Positions 17,156-26,127 of a stretch of 64,000 nucleotides of DNA are shown piece after piece; position 1 is the stretch's first letter; each line of letters opens with the position of its first letter. The stretch covers positions 62,001 to 126,000 of the forward strand of contig NZ_MDEE01000008.1 in the NCBI RefSeq assembly GCF_002939865.1, in the 5' to 3' direction. The notes beneath the pieces were generated by a model. The model worked only from the letters and a program-made list of their open reading frames with translations, was not told the DNA's origin and ran no database searches. The position numbers and the translations under genes are program-made. This DNA comes from Xanthomonas dyei (lineage in GTDB: Bacteria > Pseudomonadota > Gammaproteobacteria > Xanthomonadales > Xanthomonadaceae).

Positions 17156-19555
17156 TCAGCCCGGCAGACGCACGCGCACCTGATACGTGCGACCGGCCAC
17201 GATGTTGTGAACCCGTTGATCCGGGCAGACCTCGCCATCCACCAGCACCTCGCTGTCGCGACGACCCGCCTCGCGCGTCACCACGACCTCGAACTGCGCG
17301 CCACGAAATTGCCGCGTCACCTGCGCATGCGGCCAGTGCGAAGGCAGCTGCGGGCGGATCGCCAACGCGTCGCCCTCGCCGACTAGGCCGAACAAACCTT
17401 CCAGCACGCAGCGATACACCCACGCCACCGTGCCGGTGTTGAACAACTGGCTCGATCGCCCGGCAGTGCGCGGGTACTGATGCCACGCGCCACGGTAGTA
17501 GTTGGGCAGCGACACCGGCAGATGACCCCGCTGCAACACGTCTTCGCGGGTCGGGCCCGGCAGCATCGCGCGCAGGATCTCCCAGGCGCGGTCGGCCTCG
17601 CCAATCTGGTACAGGCTGTACAGATAGAACGCCACCGCGTGATTGTAGACCGCACCGTTCTCCGCCGCACCCGGCCATTTCTGGGTGAGGCGACCCACGT
17701 CGTCGCGCATGTGGGTATAGGCCGGTGCCAGCATCACCGGGCCATACGGCGTGTGCAGTTGCTCGCGCACCGCCTCCAACAGCGCCCTGCGTTGCTGCGC
17801 ATCGGCGGTGCCGGCCAACAGCGCAAAACTCTGCGGGTTGAGATAGATGCGCCCTTCCACATCGTCGGCAATGCCGAAGCGCACACCGTCGTCGGTGATG
17901 CCGCGCGCATACCAGTTGCCGTCCCACAACTCACGGTTTGCGTCGGCATTCACCGTGCCCACTGCCTGGCCGAATGCTTCCGCCTGCGCGGTGCGCCCAT
18001 GCGCGGCGCAGATGTCCGACCACAGCCGCAGCGCATACGCGGTCGCCACGGTGAGCCAGCCGGAGACCCCCTTGCCGCGCCAGCCGACCATGTTCATGGG
18101 GTCGTTCCAATCGCCCTGGGCGATGAAACTCAGGCCGCGCGCGTCACGTGCGTCCAGCAACCACTGCATCGCAGCATCCAATCGCTCGGCCACGCTCAGC
18201 GCCCGGCTATCGTGCGTGCGCACCACCGCCTCCAGCACACTGGCATCGCCGGTTTCGGCCAGATACGCACTCAGGAAGATCGGCAACCACACGCAATGGT
18301 CGGTATGCGGCACCTGGTTGATGTATTTCAGCTCGGCGCCTTCCACCAGCAAGATGCCGTCCGGCATCGCGCCGCTGGGTTCCTGCTGCGACAGGGCATG
18401 CAGCAGCGCCGCACGCGCGGTCGCCGGCTGCAGATAGGCCATGCCCATGTGGTCTTGCAGATAATTGCGTGTCTGCGGATCGGTGGTCAGGCGATTGACA
18501 TCGCCGTGATAGAACACCTGCCGCGGCAACCAATGGTTGACCAGGTTGTCCAGCGCCGCATCGGGCGTGGCGATCTGGATGCAACCATGGCCGGCGTGCA
18601 GATACTGCGCATAGGCGCGTGCCGCCTCGGCAAAGCCTTCCTGCGACAGATAGCGCGCACGCAGCGCAGCGATTTCTGCATCGTCCTTGGCCGGCCCGAA
18701 TGCAAAGCGATATACGCTGGCCGCATCGGGCTCCAGCTGCAGGCGATATTGCAACGCGGCGGCCGGCGTTTCGTAATGCGCCTCGCTGTTGCCCAGCTGC
18801 TCGGCCTGGATGGCAGAAGGCGCATGCAAGCCGCCCTCGCCTTCGAACGCCAGTTGCTGCGCGTCCCACGCCGCCGGCGGTTGCTCGTGCAGCAGGAAGG
18901 TGCAGTCCTTGAAATCGCGCTGACGGAAATAATCGTCCACTTTCTGGTACGGCGCCACGCTGCGGCAGACGATGCCGCCCAGCGCCGGCTCGTAGCCGCC
19001 GGATTGATGCATCCACGACATGTAACCGACCGGGAAATACACGTACAGGCTCAACCGCCGCGCGCGCCCGGAGGCGTTATGCACACGGCATTCCCACAGC
19101 TCCACCGCATCGTCGGTGGGCAAAGCCACGCACAGCTCCACCACGATGTCGTCATGCTGCACGCGCCAACGCACATCGTGCTTGCCGGCAGAGAATTCGA
19201 AGGCCTGCGGCTGCGCGCGCACCGGCTCGTGCGGCACCGAATACAGCGCGCCGCTGTCTTCGTCCTTGAGATAGAAAAAACGCCCGGGGTGATGCGCGTA
19301 ATACGGCTGCTCGGGCATCATGAAGTTGCGCGCTTCCAGCATCGGTGCGTGCGCGTACTTGGATGGCTCCGGCTGCATGAACTGGCCGGTGGCATAGCCA
19401 CGGCAGGTGAGCTGCAACATCATGCGGCGGTTCCACAAAAAGCCGCCGGCATTGGGCATGGCGGTCGGGCTGTAGAGCGCGTAGCGCATGCCATCGGCGC
19501 TGGGCGCCATCAAGGTAGACAGTGGGTCGGACGCAGCGGTGGGCGTTGCAGACAC
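17156..19555 (-). CDS. GH94 glycoside phosphorylase, probable cellobionic acid phosphorylase
   Basis: This 799-residue cytoplasmic GH94 enzyme is predicted to split cellobionic acid with phosphate into glucose 1-phosphate and gluconate. The catalytic acid lies in [13 protein letters not shown] near residue 475, and GH94 landmarks [28 protein letters not shown] and [14 protein letters not shown] are present. Overall it resembles the cellobionic acid phosphorylase characterised in X. campestris. The GTG at 19555 lies two bases after the transporter stop; an ATG at 19510 would give 784 residues. It forms an operon with the GPH transporter and is next to gluconokinase, which would use the gluconate released. 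Cellobiose or laminaribiose specificity is not excluded by sequence alone. Confidence 0.85.
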   Translation of the reverse strand: MSATPTAASDPLSTLMAPSADGMRYALYSPTAMPNAGGFLWNRRMMLQLTCRGYATGQFMQPEPSKYAHAPMLEARNFMMPEQPYYAHHPGRFFYLKDEDSGALYSVPHEPVRAQPQAFEFSAGKHDVRWRVQHDDIVVELCVALPTDDAVELWECRVHNASGRARRLSLYVYFPVGYMSWMHQSGGYEPALGGIVCRSVAPYQKVDDYFRQRDFKDCTFLLHEQPPAAWDAQQLAFEGEGGLHAPSAIQAEQLGNSEAHYETPAAALQYRLQLEPDAASVYRFAFGPAKDDAEIAALRARYLSQEGFAEAARAYAQYLHAGHGCIQIATPDAALDNLVNHWLPRQVFYHGDVNRLTTDPQTRNYLQDHMGMAYLQPATARAALLHALSQQEPSGAMPDGILLVEGAELKYINQVPHTDHCVWLPIFLSAYLAETGDASVLEAVVRTHDSRALSVAERLDAAMQWLLDARDARGLSFIAQGDWNDPMNMVGWRGKGVSGWLTVATAYALRLWSDICAAHGRTAQAEAFGQAVGTVNADANRELWDGNWYARGITDDGVRFGIADDVEGRIYLNPQSFALLAGTADAQQRRALLEAVREQLHTPYGPVMLAPAYTHMRDDVGRLTQKWPGAAENGAVYNHAVAFYLYSLYQIGEADRAWEILRAMLPGPTREDVLQRGHLPVSLPNYYRGAWHQYPRTAGRSSQLFNTGTVAWVYRCVLEGLFGLVGEGDALAIRPQLPSHWPHAQVTRQFRGAQFEVVVTREAGRRDSEVLVDGEVCPDQRVHNIVAGRTYQVRVRLPG

Positions 19556-19557
19556 GG

Positions 19558-20940
19558 TCAGGGGTGCTCCGGTTCGTCGCGCTTGCGCGCGGCCAATTCG
19601 TGCTGGATCCGACTCAGCAAGCCGTCGTCCAGCGGATAGAAACGCATGGTCCAGGCAGCCAGCAGCGCGATCGCCCCAGGGATCACCGTCAGCAGCAGCA
19701 CGATGCCGGTCAACGACCCGGTGGACTGCGCACTGTTGGCCACATAGCCCATCCCGGCCAGCACCCAGGCGATGCCGGCCGAGGCCAGTGCGCCGCCAAG
19801 CTTTTGCGAAAACGTCGCGGCCGCAAACGTCATCGCGGTCGCACGCCGGCCGGTGCGCCATTCGGTGTAGTCGGCGCTGTCGGCATACATCGAAAACGCC
19901 AGCGGCGACTTCGGCCCCAGCGCCAGGCCGATCAACATGTTCAACGCGAAGATCGCCCATACCGCATCGGCAGGCACGAAGAACATCGCACAACTCAACA
20001 CACCGACGATCACCATCAGCCCGCACATCAGCTGGCGCTTGTCCCAATGCCGCGTCAGCAATGGGGTGATGGCCGCACCTACGCCCAAGGCCACCGAATA
20101 GCTGCCCAGGAACAAGCCGACCAGATCCGGGCGTTGCACGTAGTACTTGAGGTAGTACACGCCTGCACCACCGCGCATGGTGATCGTGATCATGATGATC
20201 AACGACAGCACGAACAACACGCACCACGGGTTGTTCTGCAGCAGATCGGCGATGTCGCGCCGGATCGGTGTGCGTTGTTGCGGCGGCGGTTGCACGCGCT
20301 CGCGCGTGGTCAATGCCACGGTGACAAACAACACCAGCGCCACTGCGCCGTACAGCATCATCGTGCGCTGCCAGCCCAGCGCATCGTTGCCGCCGCCGAA
20401 CCAGCGCACCAGATCCATCGTGAAGTAATTGACCAACGTGGTGCCTGCAAACGCACCGATGAAACGCAGGCTGATCAGCCCGGTCCGCTGCTGGCTGTCG
20501 GCGGTGATCACGCCCGACAAGGCCGAGTACGGAATACTCACCACGGTGTAGGCCAGCATCATCACCAGGAAGGTCACCGTGGCCCACACCATGCGCCCGT
20601 GTTGATCCAGGTCCGGCGTGGTGTAGGCAAGCACGCCGGTCAGCGCCATTGGTATTGCGCCCCACAACAGATACGGGCGGAACTTGCCCCAGCGGCTGCG
20701 GGTGCGGTCGGCGATGGCGCCCATTGCCGGGTCGGCAATCGCATCGGCGATCTTGGTCAGCAGGATCATCGTGCCCACCGCTGCGGCCTGCAGATGCATG
20801 GTGTCGGTGTAGAAGATCAGCAGAAACGCCGAGATGTTGGCCCAATACAGATTCAGGCCCAGATCGCCGGCGCCGTAGCCCAGCTTTTCGCGCCAGCGCA
20901 GGCGCGCCGATGCAGGAGACGGTGCGGGTGTTGACGTCAT
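19558..20940 (-). CDS. GPH-family sugar:cation symporter (MFS superfamily)
   Basis: This 460-residue, 12-helix transporter is of the glycoside-pentoside-hexuronide family. The N-terminus shows [15 protein letters not shown] and the cytoplasmic loop [22 protein letters not shown], the family signature, near residue 75. The ATG at 20940 follows GAAGG. An upstream in-frame start at 21009 would invade the divergent promoter. It is transcribed two bases ahead of the GH94 gene and probably imports the disaccharide acid that the phosphorylase consumes. The substrate is inferred from the operon. Confidence 0.85.
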   Translation of the reverse strand: MTSTPAPSPASARLRWREKLGYGAGDLGLNLYWANISAFLLIFYTDTMHLQAAAVGTMILLTKIADAIADPAMGAIADRTRSRWGKFRPYLLWGAIPMALTGVLAYTTPDLDQHGRMVWATVTFLVMMLAYTVVSIPYSALSGVITADSQQRTGLISLRFIGAFAGTTLVNYFTMDLVRWFGGGNDALGWQRTMMLYGAVALVLFVTVALTTRERVQPPPQQRTPIRRDIADLLQNNPWCVLFVLSLIIMITITMRGGAGVYYLKYYVQRPDLVGLFLGSYSVALGVGAAITPLLTRHWDKRQLMCGLMVIVGVLSCAMFFVPADAVWAIFALNMLIGLALGPKSPLAFSMYADSADYTEWRTGRRATAMTFAAATFSQKLGGALASAGIAWVLAGMGYVANSAQSTGSLTGIVLLLTVIPGAIALLAAWTMRFYPLDDGLLSRIQHELAARKRDEPEHP

Positions 20941-21097
20941 CGACAGACCTTCGGATGCGTTGTACCCGGCCGGGCACGCCGTTACGCTGGGTGCCCGCTC
21001 ACCTGGCAAGGAGCGCCGACGCTACACCACGCATCGGCTGCCGCCAACGTGAAATCGGCTCAAATGCCGAATCGATCCGGAGATATAACCTGACGTG

Positions 21098-21682
21098 ATG
21101 GACACCGCCGTACCTGCCACGCCCGCGTCCGCTTCGCCCATGGCCATCGTTGTATTGGGCGTCTCGGGCAGCGGCAAGACCACCATCGCGCAGGCGCTCG
21201 CCGCGCATTACCGCTTCCGTTTTCTGGATGCCGACGACTATCACAGCGTGGCCGCGCGCGCGCAGATGGCAGCCGGCCAACCGCTGACCGACGCCATGCG
21301 TCTGCCGTGGGTGGAACTGATGGCCGCCACCTTGCGCGAGCGCGTGCAGGCTGGCGAATCGGTGGTGCTGGCATTTTCCGGATTGCGCGGCACGCACCGC
21401 CAAATGCTGCGCGGCAGCGGCGTACCGATGCGCTTTGTCTTCCTGCATGCGGCGCCGCATGTGATTGCCGCACGCCTGAGCGCACGCGCCGGCCACTTTA
21501 TGCCGCCCAGCCTGCTCGACAGCCAGCTGCAGACGCTGGAGCTGCCGTTGGACGAGGCAGACGTGGTGTCGGTCGATGTGGACGCGACCGTGCCGGAGGT
21601 GGTGCGCGATGCGATTGCGCAGCTGGCGCTCAACGCTCCCGCTGCAGTGCATGCAGCTGCGCACTTACCTCAACGTCCATAA
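21098..21682 (+). CDS. gntK: Gluconokinase
   Basis: This 194-residue P-loop kinase phosphorylates gluconate to 6-phosphogluconate. The Walker A motif VLGVSGSGKTT is at residues 18-28, followed by the gluconokinase pattern FLDADDYHSVAARAQMAAGQPLTD and the conserved RLSARAGHFMPPSLLDSQLQTLE near residue 125. Starts at 21098 (ATG) or 21140 (ATG, MAIVVLG) are both possible. It is divergent from the transporter-phosphorylase operon and completes a route from cellobionate to the pentose phosphate and Entner-Doudoroff pathways. Confidence 0.9.
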   Translation: MDTAVPATPASASPMAIVVLGVSGSGKTTIAQALAAHYRFRFLDADDYHSVAARAQMAAGQPLTDAMRLPWVELMAATLRERVQAGESVVLAFSGLRGTHRQMLRGSGVPMRFVFLHAAPHVIAARLSARAGHFMPPSLLDSQLQTLELPLDEADVVSVDVDATVPEVVRDAIAQLALNAPAAVHAAAHLPQRP

Positions 21683-22272
21683 CGCGCAGAGCTCACCACT
21701 GGCCCAGCCCACCGCTGAGCGTGCGCTCGATTGTTCCTTCCCCCATCGGGAGAAGGTGGCGCGAAGCGCCGGATGCCGGTGCGTGCAAAGCCGTGCGCGG
21801 CTTGGATACATCGGGGTCTGGCCCCGTACCCTCAGCCCACTCCCTCTCCCGCGGGGAGAGGGGCTTTGTGGTGGTCTCACTGATTGGTTTGCGTGCCCAT
21901 CGAGAGTCGGTGACGCGCCACGCTGGGTGGCGCTGGCAGTACTTCATAAGACTGCAATCCGCCGCACAAGGTGGCGCAAAATTTCCTGGTTACTTTTTGC
22001 AAACCCATGAATTACGGACGAATTTAACACTGTCGCGTTGAATCATTTTTTCTATTGCACTCGTGCGAAATAGTGATGATTCAGCACTATTTGTGCGATT
22101 AACGCACGTGCTGAACGCAAATTTTTCGAGCTGGTACTACCAGTGACGAACGGACCCGACCGTTGCATGAATACAGCGGCGCGCGGGTGTTGCGCGGACA
22201 CGGCAATCGGCCATCTTCACCACGCAGATCCGGGGGGATCCAGCGCTTCCTTCCATCAATGGACATGCCGTG
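21683..22272 (+). promoter_or_regulatory. Spacer with two hairpin repeats and a dyad-rich, AT-rich promoter region
   Basis: Hairpin repeats lie at 21736-21775 and 21831-21863. From about 22010 the composition becomes AT-rich. Several dyads are crowded upstream of the PQQ dehydrogenase: AAATAGTG/CACTATTT at 22068-22092, TCAGCAC/GTGCTGA at 22081-22114 enclosing GTGCG/CGCAC, and CTGGTACTACCAG at 22131-22143. These are candidate operators or RNA structures. No regulator can be assigned. Confidence 0.55.
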
Positions 22273-24003
22273 ATGACCAACTCCAATCGCCGCTTGCGGT
22301 TACGCAGTTTGACGCTCATTCCCTGCCTGCTTGCCAGCGCAGTGGCTTTCGCCCAGCCCGGCCCCGCTACCGCACAACAGTCGGTTTCATCCCTGGATGC
22401 CCAGGCGTTCGCGCGCTCCGGTCGGGTGTGGAGCGCATTCGGCAGCAACCTCCCATTCGCGAGCCCCAGCAGTTGGCCCACCGCCGGCGGCGGTTACCTC
22501 AACGCGCGCTTCGCGCCGGGTGAGTGGAAGATCAATCGCACCACCGTCAAAGGCCTCAAGCCGGCCTGGACCCTGACCACCACCGGCGACATCTCGGCCA
22601 CGCCGAGCGTGGAAGGCGGCACCCTGTATGTGCCCGACTGGGGCGGCACGCTGTATAGCGTCGACACCCAGACCGGCAAGCCGAACTGGCAGGCCAAGCT
22701 GTCCGACTACACCGGCAATGCCGCCTCGGTAACGCGCAACACTCCGGCCATCAGCGCCAAGAGCATCATCGTCGGCGACCAGGCTGCAGGCACCGTGATG
22801 GCGATCGACAAGAAGACCGGCAAGCTGCTGTGGAAGACCACCGCCGAAGCCAACCCGCAGGCGCGCATCACCTCCTCGCCGGTGATCTACGGCAACCGCG
22901 TCTACGTCGGCATCTCCTCGGGCGACTGGGGCAATCTGGCGCCCAATCACACCTTCAGTTTCCGCGGCAGCGTCGTGGCGCTGGATCTGAACACCGGCAA
23001 GCTGCTGTGGCAGTTCTACAACGTGCCCGAGGGCTACACCGGCGCCTCGGTATGGGGCCAGGTGGCGATCGACCCGATCAGCCGCCGCCTGTATTTCGGC
23101 ACCGGCAACAACTACAACATTCCGCAGAGCGTCGGTAACTGCGTGTCCAATGCGCGTTCTTTCCGTGGCAGCGAACTCACCGTGCAGGACGAACTGAACT
23201 GCATGGCGCCGGATAACTACGTCGACTCGGTGGTGTCGTTGAATCTGGACACCGGCAAGCTGGTGTGGGCCGACCGCGCACAGGGCTATGACGCGTGGAA
23301 CCTGTCGTGCATCGTGGCGCCCACCAACGGCCTGTGCCCCAATACGCAAGCAACTAACCTGACCGGCCCCGATTACGATTTCGGCGGCGCGGGCGTGCAG
23401 CTGTTCACCGTGTGGCGTGACGGCAAGGCGCAGCAGGCAGTCGGTGCCGGGGCCAAGAGCGGCACTTACTGGGCGTTCGATGCCAAGACCGGCGCCAAAG
23501 TGTGGTCGACCCAGGTCGGCCCCGGCGGCACCACCGGCGGCGTCGAGTGGGGCACCGCGTTCGACCCATACAAGTCGCAGATTTATGTGGCCATCAACAA
23601 CAGTAGCAACGCCACCTACACCCTGGGGCCGGACAACACCGTCACCCACAACGGCGGCTCGTGGGCAGCGTTGGATGCAGCCACCGGCAAGATCAAATGG
23701 CAGGTCAAGGTGCCTGGCATCAACCGCGTCAACCCGACCGTACCGGCCGGTGGCCAAGGCTCGCTGACGGTGTCGCCGAACCTGCTGTACGCCGGCTCGA
23801 TGGCCGGCAACATGGTCGCCCTCGACACCGACACCGGCGCCACGCTGTGGAACTACGACGCCACCGGTTCGGTCATCAGCTCGCCGGCCGTGGTCAATGG
23901 TGCGCTGTACTGGGGCGCCGGCTACGGCCGCTTCAACTTCGGCACCGCCGCGACCAGCAATCAGCTGACCAAGTTCGTGCCGGAGAGCGGTGCGGCCAAG
24001 TAA
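22273..24003 (+). CDS. Periplasmic PQQ-dependent dehydrogenase (quinoprotein)
   Basis: This 576-residue exported protein has a signal peptide (residues 1 to about 27, ending AVAFA) and an eight-bladed propeller made of PQQ-type repeats (TLYVPDWGGTLYSVDTQTGK, MAIDKKTGKLLWKT, VVALDLNTGKLLWQF, VVSLNLDTGKLVW and others). No CxxCH haem motif is present, so it is not a fused quinohaemoprotein. The start at 22273 is preferred over the adjacent GTG. It probably oxidises an alcohol, aldose or oligosaccharide in the periplasm. Lying beside the cellobionate genes, it might make aldonic acids, but that is inference. Blade layout also resembles polyvinyl-alcohol-dehydrogenase-like proteins. Confidence 0.82.
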   Translation: MTNSNRRLRLRSLTLIPCLLASAVAFAQPGPATAQQSVSSLDAQAFARSGRVWSAFGSNLPFASPSSWPTAGGGYLNARFAPGEWKINRTTVKGLKPAWTLTTTGDISATPSVEGGTLYVPDWGGTLYSVDTQTGKPNWQAKLSDYTGNAASVTRNTPAISAKSIIVGDQAAGTVMAIDKKTGKLLWKTTAEANPQARITSSPVIYGNRVYVGISSGDWGNLAPNHTFSFRGSVVALDLNTGKLLWQFYNVPEGYTGASVWGQVAIDPISRRLYFGTGNNYNIPQSVGNCVSNARSFRGSELTVQDELNCMAPDNYVDSVVSLNLDTGKLVWADRAQGYDAWNLSCIVAPTNGLCPNTQATNLTGPDYDFGGAGVQLFTVWRDGKAQQAVGAGAKSGTYWAFDAKTGAKVWSTQVGPGGTTGGVEWGTAFDPYKSQIYVAINNSSNATYTLGPDNTVTHNGGSWAALDAATGKIKWQVKVPGINRVNPTVPAGGQGSLTVSPNLLYAGSMAGNMVALDTDTGATLWNYDATGSVISSPAVVNGALYWGAGYGRFNFGTAATSNQLTKFVPESGAAK

Positions 24004-24392
24004 GCGGTTAGCACATGCTCTGCGTTGCGTGATGCGCAGTGAAAGCAAAACAACGACGCCGCCTTCGGGTGGCGTCGTTGTGTGTGGGGCTGGAGAATCG
24101 ATATGGCAGCGCATTGATGCGCGTATGTGCTGTTTGCTGTTGCTGTTTCCTGATTGAGTATGGAGACTGCGCCACGCAATGCTCTGTATTCAATGCCGTG
24201 GCGTGATCGCAGGACAGCGTCGTCGCTCGGTGGCACGATCATGGACAGCGTACGTAAGACAGGTGCGTGCGGCTGCAGCGATCGGCATGCCGACACAGTC
24301 TTGTTGCGACGCATGGAAAGAAGCGCCGCGTTCTTGATCGACCGCAACATGCGCGTACAACGCGCGCTACACCACAAGCGTAGGTCATGCCG
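24004..24392 (+). other. Spacer between converging genes; mostly featureless after the terminator
   Basis: After the terminator hairpin at 24050-24082 no convincing reading frame, repeat or RNA motif was found up to the end of the minus-strand gene at 24393. Confidence 0.5.
24050..24082 (+). terminator. Probable terminator of the PQQ dehydrogenase gene
   Basis: An 11-bp stem, ACAACGACGCC and GGCGTCGTTGT, closes a loop of GCCTTCGGGT about 50 bases after the stop codon. The run of T after the stem is short (TGTGTG), so termination strength is uncertain. Confidence 0.65.
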
Positions 24393-24620
24393 CTACAGCC
24401 GCGTGACCTGACAGAGACGGATCTGCCCCGCTTCCAGCCCATGCGCTTCTGCCGCACGACGGCGCAACGCACACACCAGTCCGGCGGCATCCAGAACGCC
24501 ATCGGCAGGCACCTCCACGCTGTGAGCGAGCTGCCCCCATAGCACCGGCCGACCATCGCAATAGCCTTCGTAGTCGGCGAAGTAATGCAGCTGGTGCGGC
24601 TCAGGTGCCGACGTGGACAT
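24393..24620 (-). CDS. Small protein of unknown function (third gene of the AroQ-like operon)
   Basis: This 75-residue protein starts MSTSAPEPHQLHYFADYEGY and is not recognised. It is hydrophilic and mildly acidic, with one Gly/Trp stretch (GRPVLWGQLAHSVEVP) and a helical C-terminal half (VCALRRRAAEAHGLEAGQI). It has no signal peptide or membrane segment. The ATG at 24620 lies 20 bases inside the end of the preceding gene in another frame, which supports cotranslation and argues that the short frame is real. Confidence 0.65.
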   Translation of the reverse strand: MSTSAPEPHQLHYFADYEGYCDGRPVLWGQLAHSVEVPADGVLDAAGLVCALRRRAAEAHGLEAGQIRLCQVTRL

Positions 24621-25050
24621 CGCCCTGAATCTCCGTGCAGCCCAGATGTTCCAACGCGATTTCCAGCCCCAGCAGATAGCTCTGCGCGCAGTAACCGCGC
24701 ACCGTCGCCACGCACTCGCCCAGACCTGCCGGCAGGCAGCGCTCCGGCCGGTCCGTACTGTCGTCGTGCGTTTCCACATAGGGATAGCGCAACGCCGCCA
24801 GCACCCGATGCAGGCGCACGCTGTCCACGCAACTGCCCGGATCGATCAACGCAATGTCCATCCGCGCCTGCCCGGCCACGCGCAACGCATCCAGCAACTC
24901 CTGCTCCGACCCGCAGGCGCGCAACGCCACCGTCTTGCCTGCATCGCCGGCACATTGCACCAGCTGCCGGATCACGGCCCGCGGCAACGGCTGCGGCCCA
25001 CGCACCCGCGGCGATAACGCATCGGGCCCACGCACGATCATGATCGACAT
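24601..25050 (-). CDS. Degenerate type II 3-dehydroquinate dehydratase-like protein (second copy)
   Basis: This 149-residue protein follows the AroQ fold pattern. MIVRGPD stands in place of LILNGPN, ELLDALRVA in place of EGELIDAI, IALIDPGSC (residues 67-74) in place of the NPGA loop, and VETHDDS (His95) in place of the catalytic EVHLSN. A C-terminal VRGYCAQSYLLGLEIALEHL replaces G.GYxLAL. The catalytic loop Tyr and Arg and the NPG Asn are missing, so normal dehydroquinase activity is unlikely. It starts at 25050 behind AGGACG, ten bases after the first copy. Family membership is my reading of motif order. Confidence 0.65.
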   Translation of the reverse strand: MSIMIVRGPDALSPRVRGPQPLPRAVIRQLVQCAGDAGKTVALRACGSEQELLDALRVAGQARMDIALIDPGSCVDSVRLHRVLAALRYPYVETHDDSTDRPERCLPAGLGECVATVRGYCAQSYLLGLEIALEHLGCTEIQGDVHVGT

Positions 25051-25060
25051 GCCGACGTCC

Positions 25061-25489
25061 TCAGGCAGCCACGCGCAACGGCGCGTGCAACGACGGCAGA
25101 CAGCGCGCGGCAATGCCCAACGACATCGCATACGCACGCGGCGCATCGTGCGGCGCAATCACCACCGCCAACGGCGCATGCTGCGGATGCAGCCACGGCT
25201 CCAGCTCCTGCGCCGCATCGGCATGCAGCTCGATGTACGGCGTGGGCAGCGCATCCACCGCCGCACGCAAGGCCCTGGCACAGCTGCGCTCGCATAACGG
25301 CAGATCGCCCGAGTCCAGCAGCACCAGTTCCACCTCTGCATCGCCACCGGCCAATTGCAAGCTCGCAATCAAGCTATCGACATCGGCGCACGCCACCGTC
25401 CGCAGCGCACGCCCATCACACTCGGGCGACATGACCGGCAACGCTGGCGCCGGATCGGCCTGGGGACCTTGCAAAATCAGGATACACAT
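25061..25489 (-). CDS. Degenerate type II 3-dehydroquinate dehydratase-like protein (first copy)
   Basis: This 142-residue protein is also AroQ-like. It has LILQGPQ near residue 5, LVLLDSGD at residues 55-62 for the NPG loop, PYIELHADA with His89 at the EVH position, and RAYAMSLGIAARCLP at the C-terminal helix. The Tyr and Arg of the catalytic loop are absent, and the Asn of NPG is Asp. The two copies share layout more than sequence, so they are old or fast-evolving duplicates. This gene leads a three-gene operon. The function is unknown; a binding or regulatory role is possible. Confidence 0.62.
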   Translation of the reverse strand: MCILILQGPQADPAPALPVMSPECDGRALRTVACADVDSLIASLQLAGGDAEVELVLLDSGDLPLCERSCARALRAAVDALPTPYIELHADAAQELEPWLHPQHAPLAVVIAPHDAPRAYAMSLGIAARCLPSLHAPLRVAA

Positions 25490-25704
25490 CGTGTTTGGCT
25501 CAACGCACCACTGTGCGGGAGTGCCAAGGTAGATTTGTCGGGCGTAAACAGGCTAGGCCCGCACCACTGCGCGGGCATAAAGAGTACGTAACCGCTTGCC
25601 CTCACCAGTCGAAACCGCACGACGTGCAAGTGATGACGGTGCTCAGCGCACATGGGGCTGAAAAACGTTTACGCAGTGGGAACCTGGTTCCGCAGGGCGG
25701 GCAC

Positions 25705-25908
25705 TTACCGCCTACACATTTTCGAGTAGTCGATTGCCAGCGCTACTATTAGCAACAATTCCGAGAAGAAAAACAGCTTCACTGTTTTGGTGAATGCCAA
25801 ATCCACTCCAGACCATTGGAGTATCAGAAAGAACGCGCAAAACATGATTATGTAACCGACCTGATAAACGACAAGCCTCCTAAGCCATCTTCTCCTCGCA
25901 GCCCTCAT
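25705..25908 (-). CDS. Small membrane protein of unknown function
   Basis: This 67-residue frame starts MRAARRRWLRRLVVYQVG. It has a basic N-terminus and two hydrophobic helices (YIIMFCAFFLILQW and VKLFFFSELLLIVALAI), suggesting an inner-membrane protein with both ends in the cytoplasm. AGGAG lies 11 bases before the ATG at 25908. The surrounding 25600-26110 is clearly AT-richer than its neighbours, which hints at acquisition or poor constraint. It is not recognised and could be spurious. Confidence 0.45.
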   Translation of the reverse strand: MRAARRRWLRRLVVYQVGYIIMFCAFFLILQWSGVDLAFTKTVKLFFFSELLLIVALAIDYSKMCRR

Positions 25909-26127
25909 GCTGTGCTCGCTCTCCTGGACTACCTGGAAAATCATTTTGCAACATCACTTACAGGTCAATCACAAACCAGTCCGCCTGGCGTTCTTTCTTA
26001 CTACCACTCGGAAGATACACGCCGACGCAAGCGACATAACCTTTTATCCACGCAGCAAGATCTGCAAGCTACAGGCGGCAGACTTCGCAGATGGGCCAGC
26101 AGCTTCCCGCAAGCTAACTGTCGCCCC

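Noticed and set aside
19561-20977. Fusion of the GH94 phosphorylase with an upstream 470-codon extension
   Set aside because: The extension is an antisense-like alternate frame over the transporter gene, which has the real codon bias and membrane helices. The phosphorylase starts at 19555.
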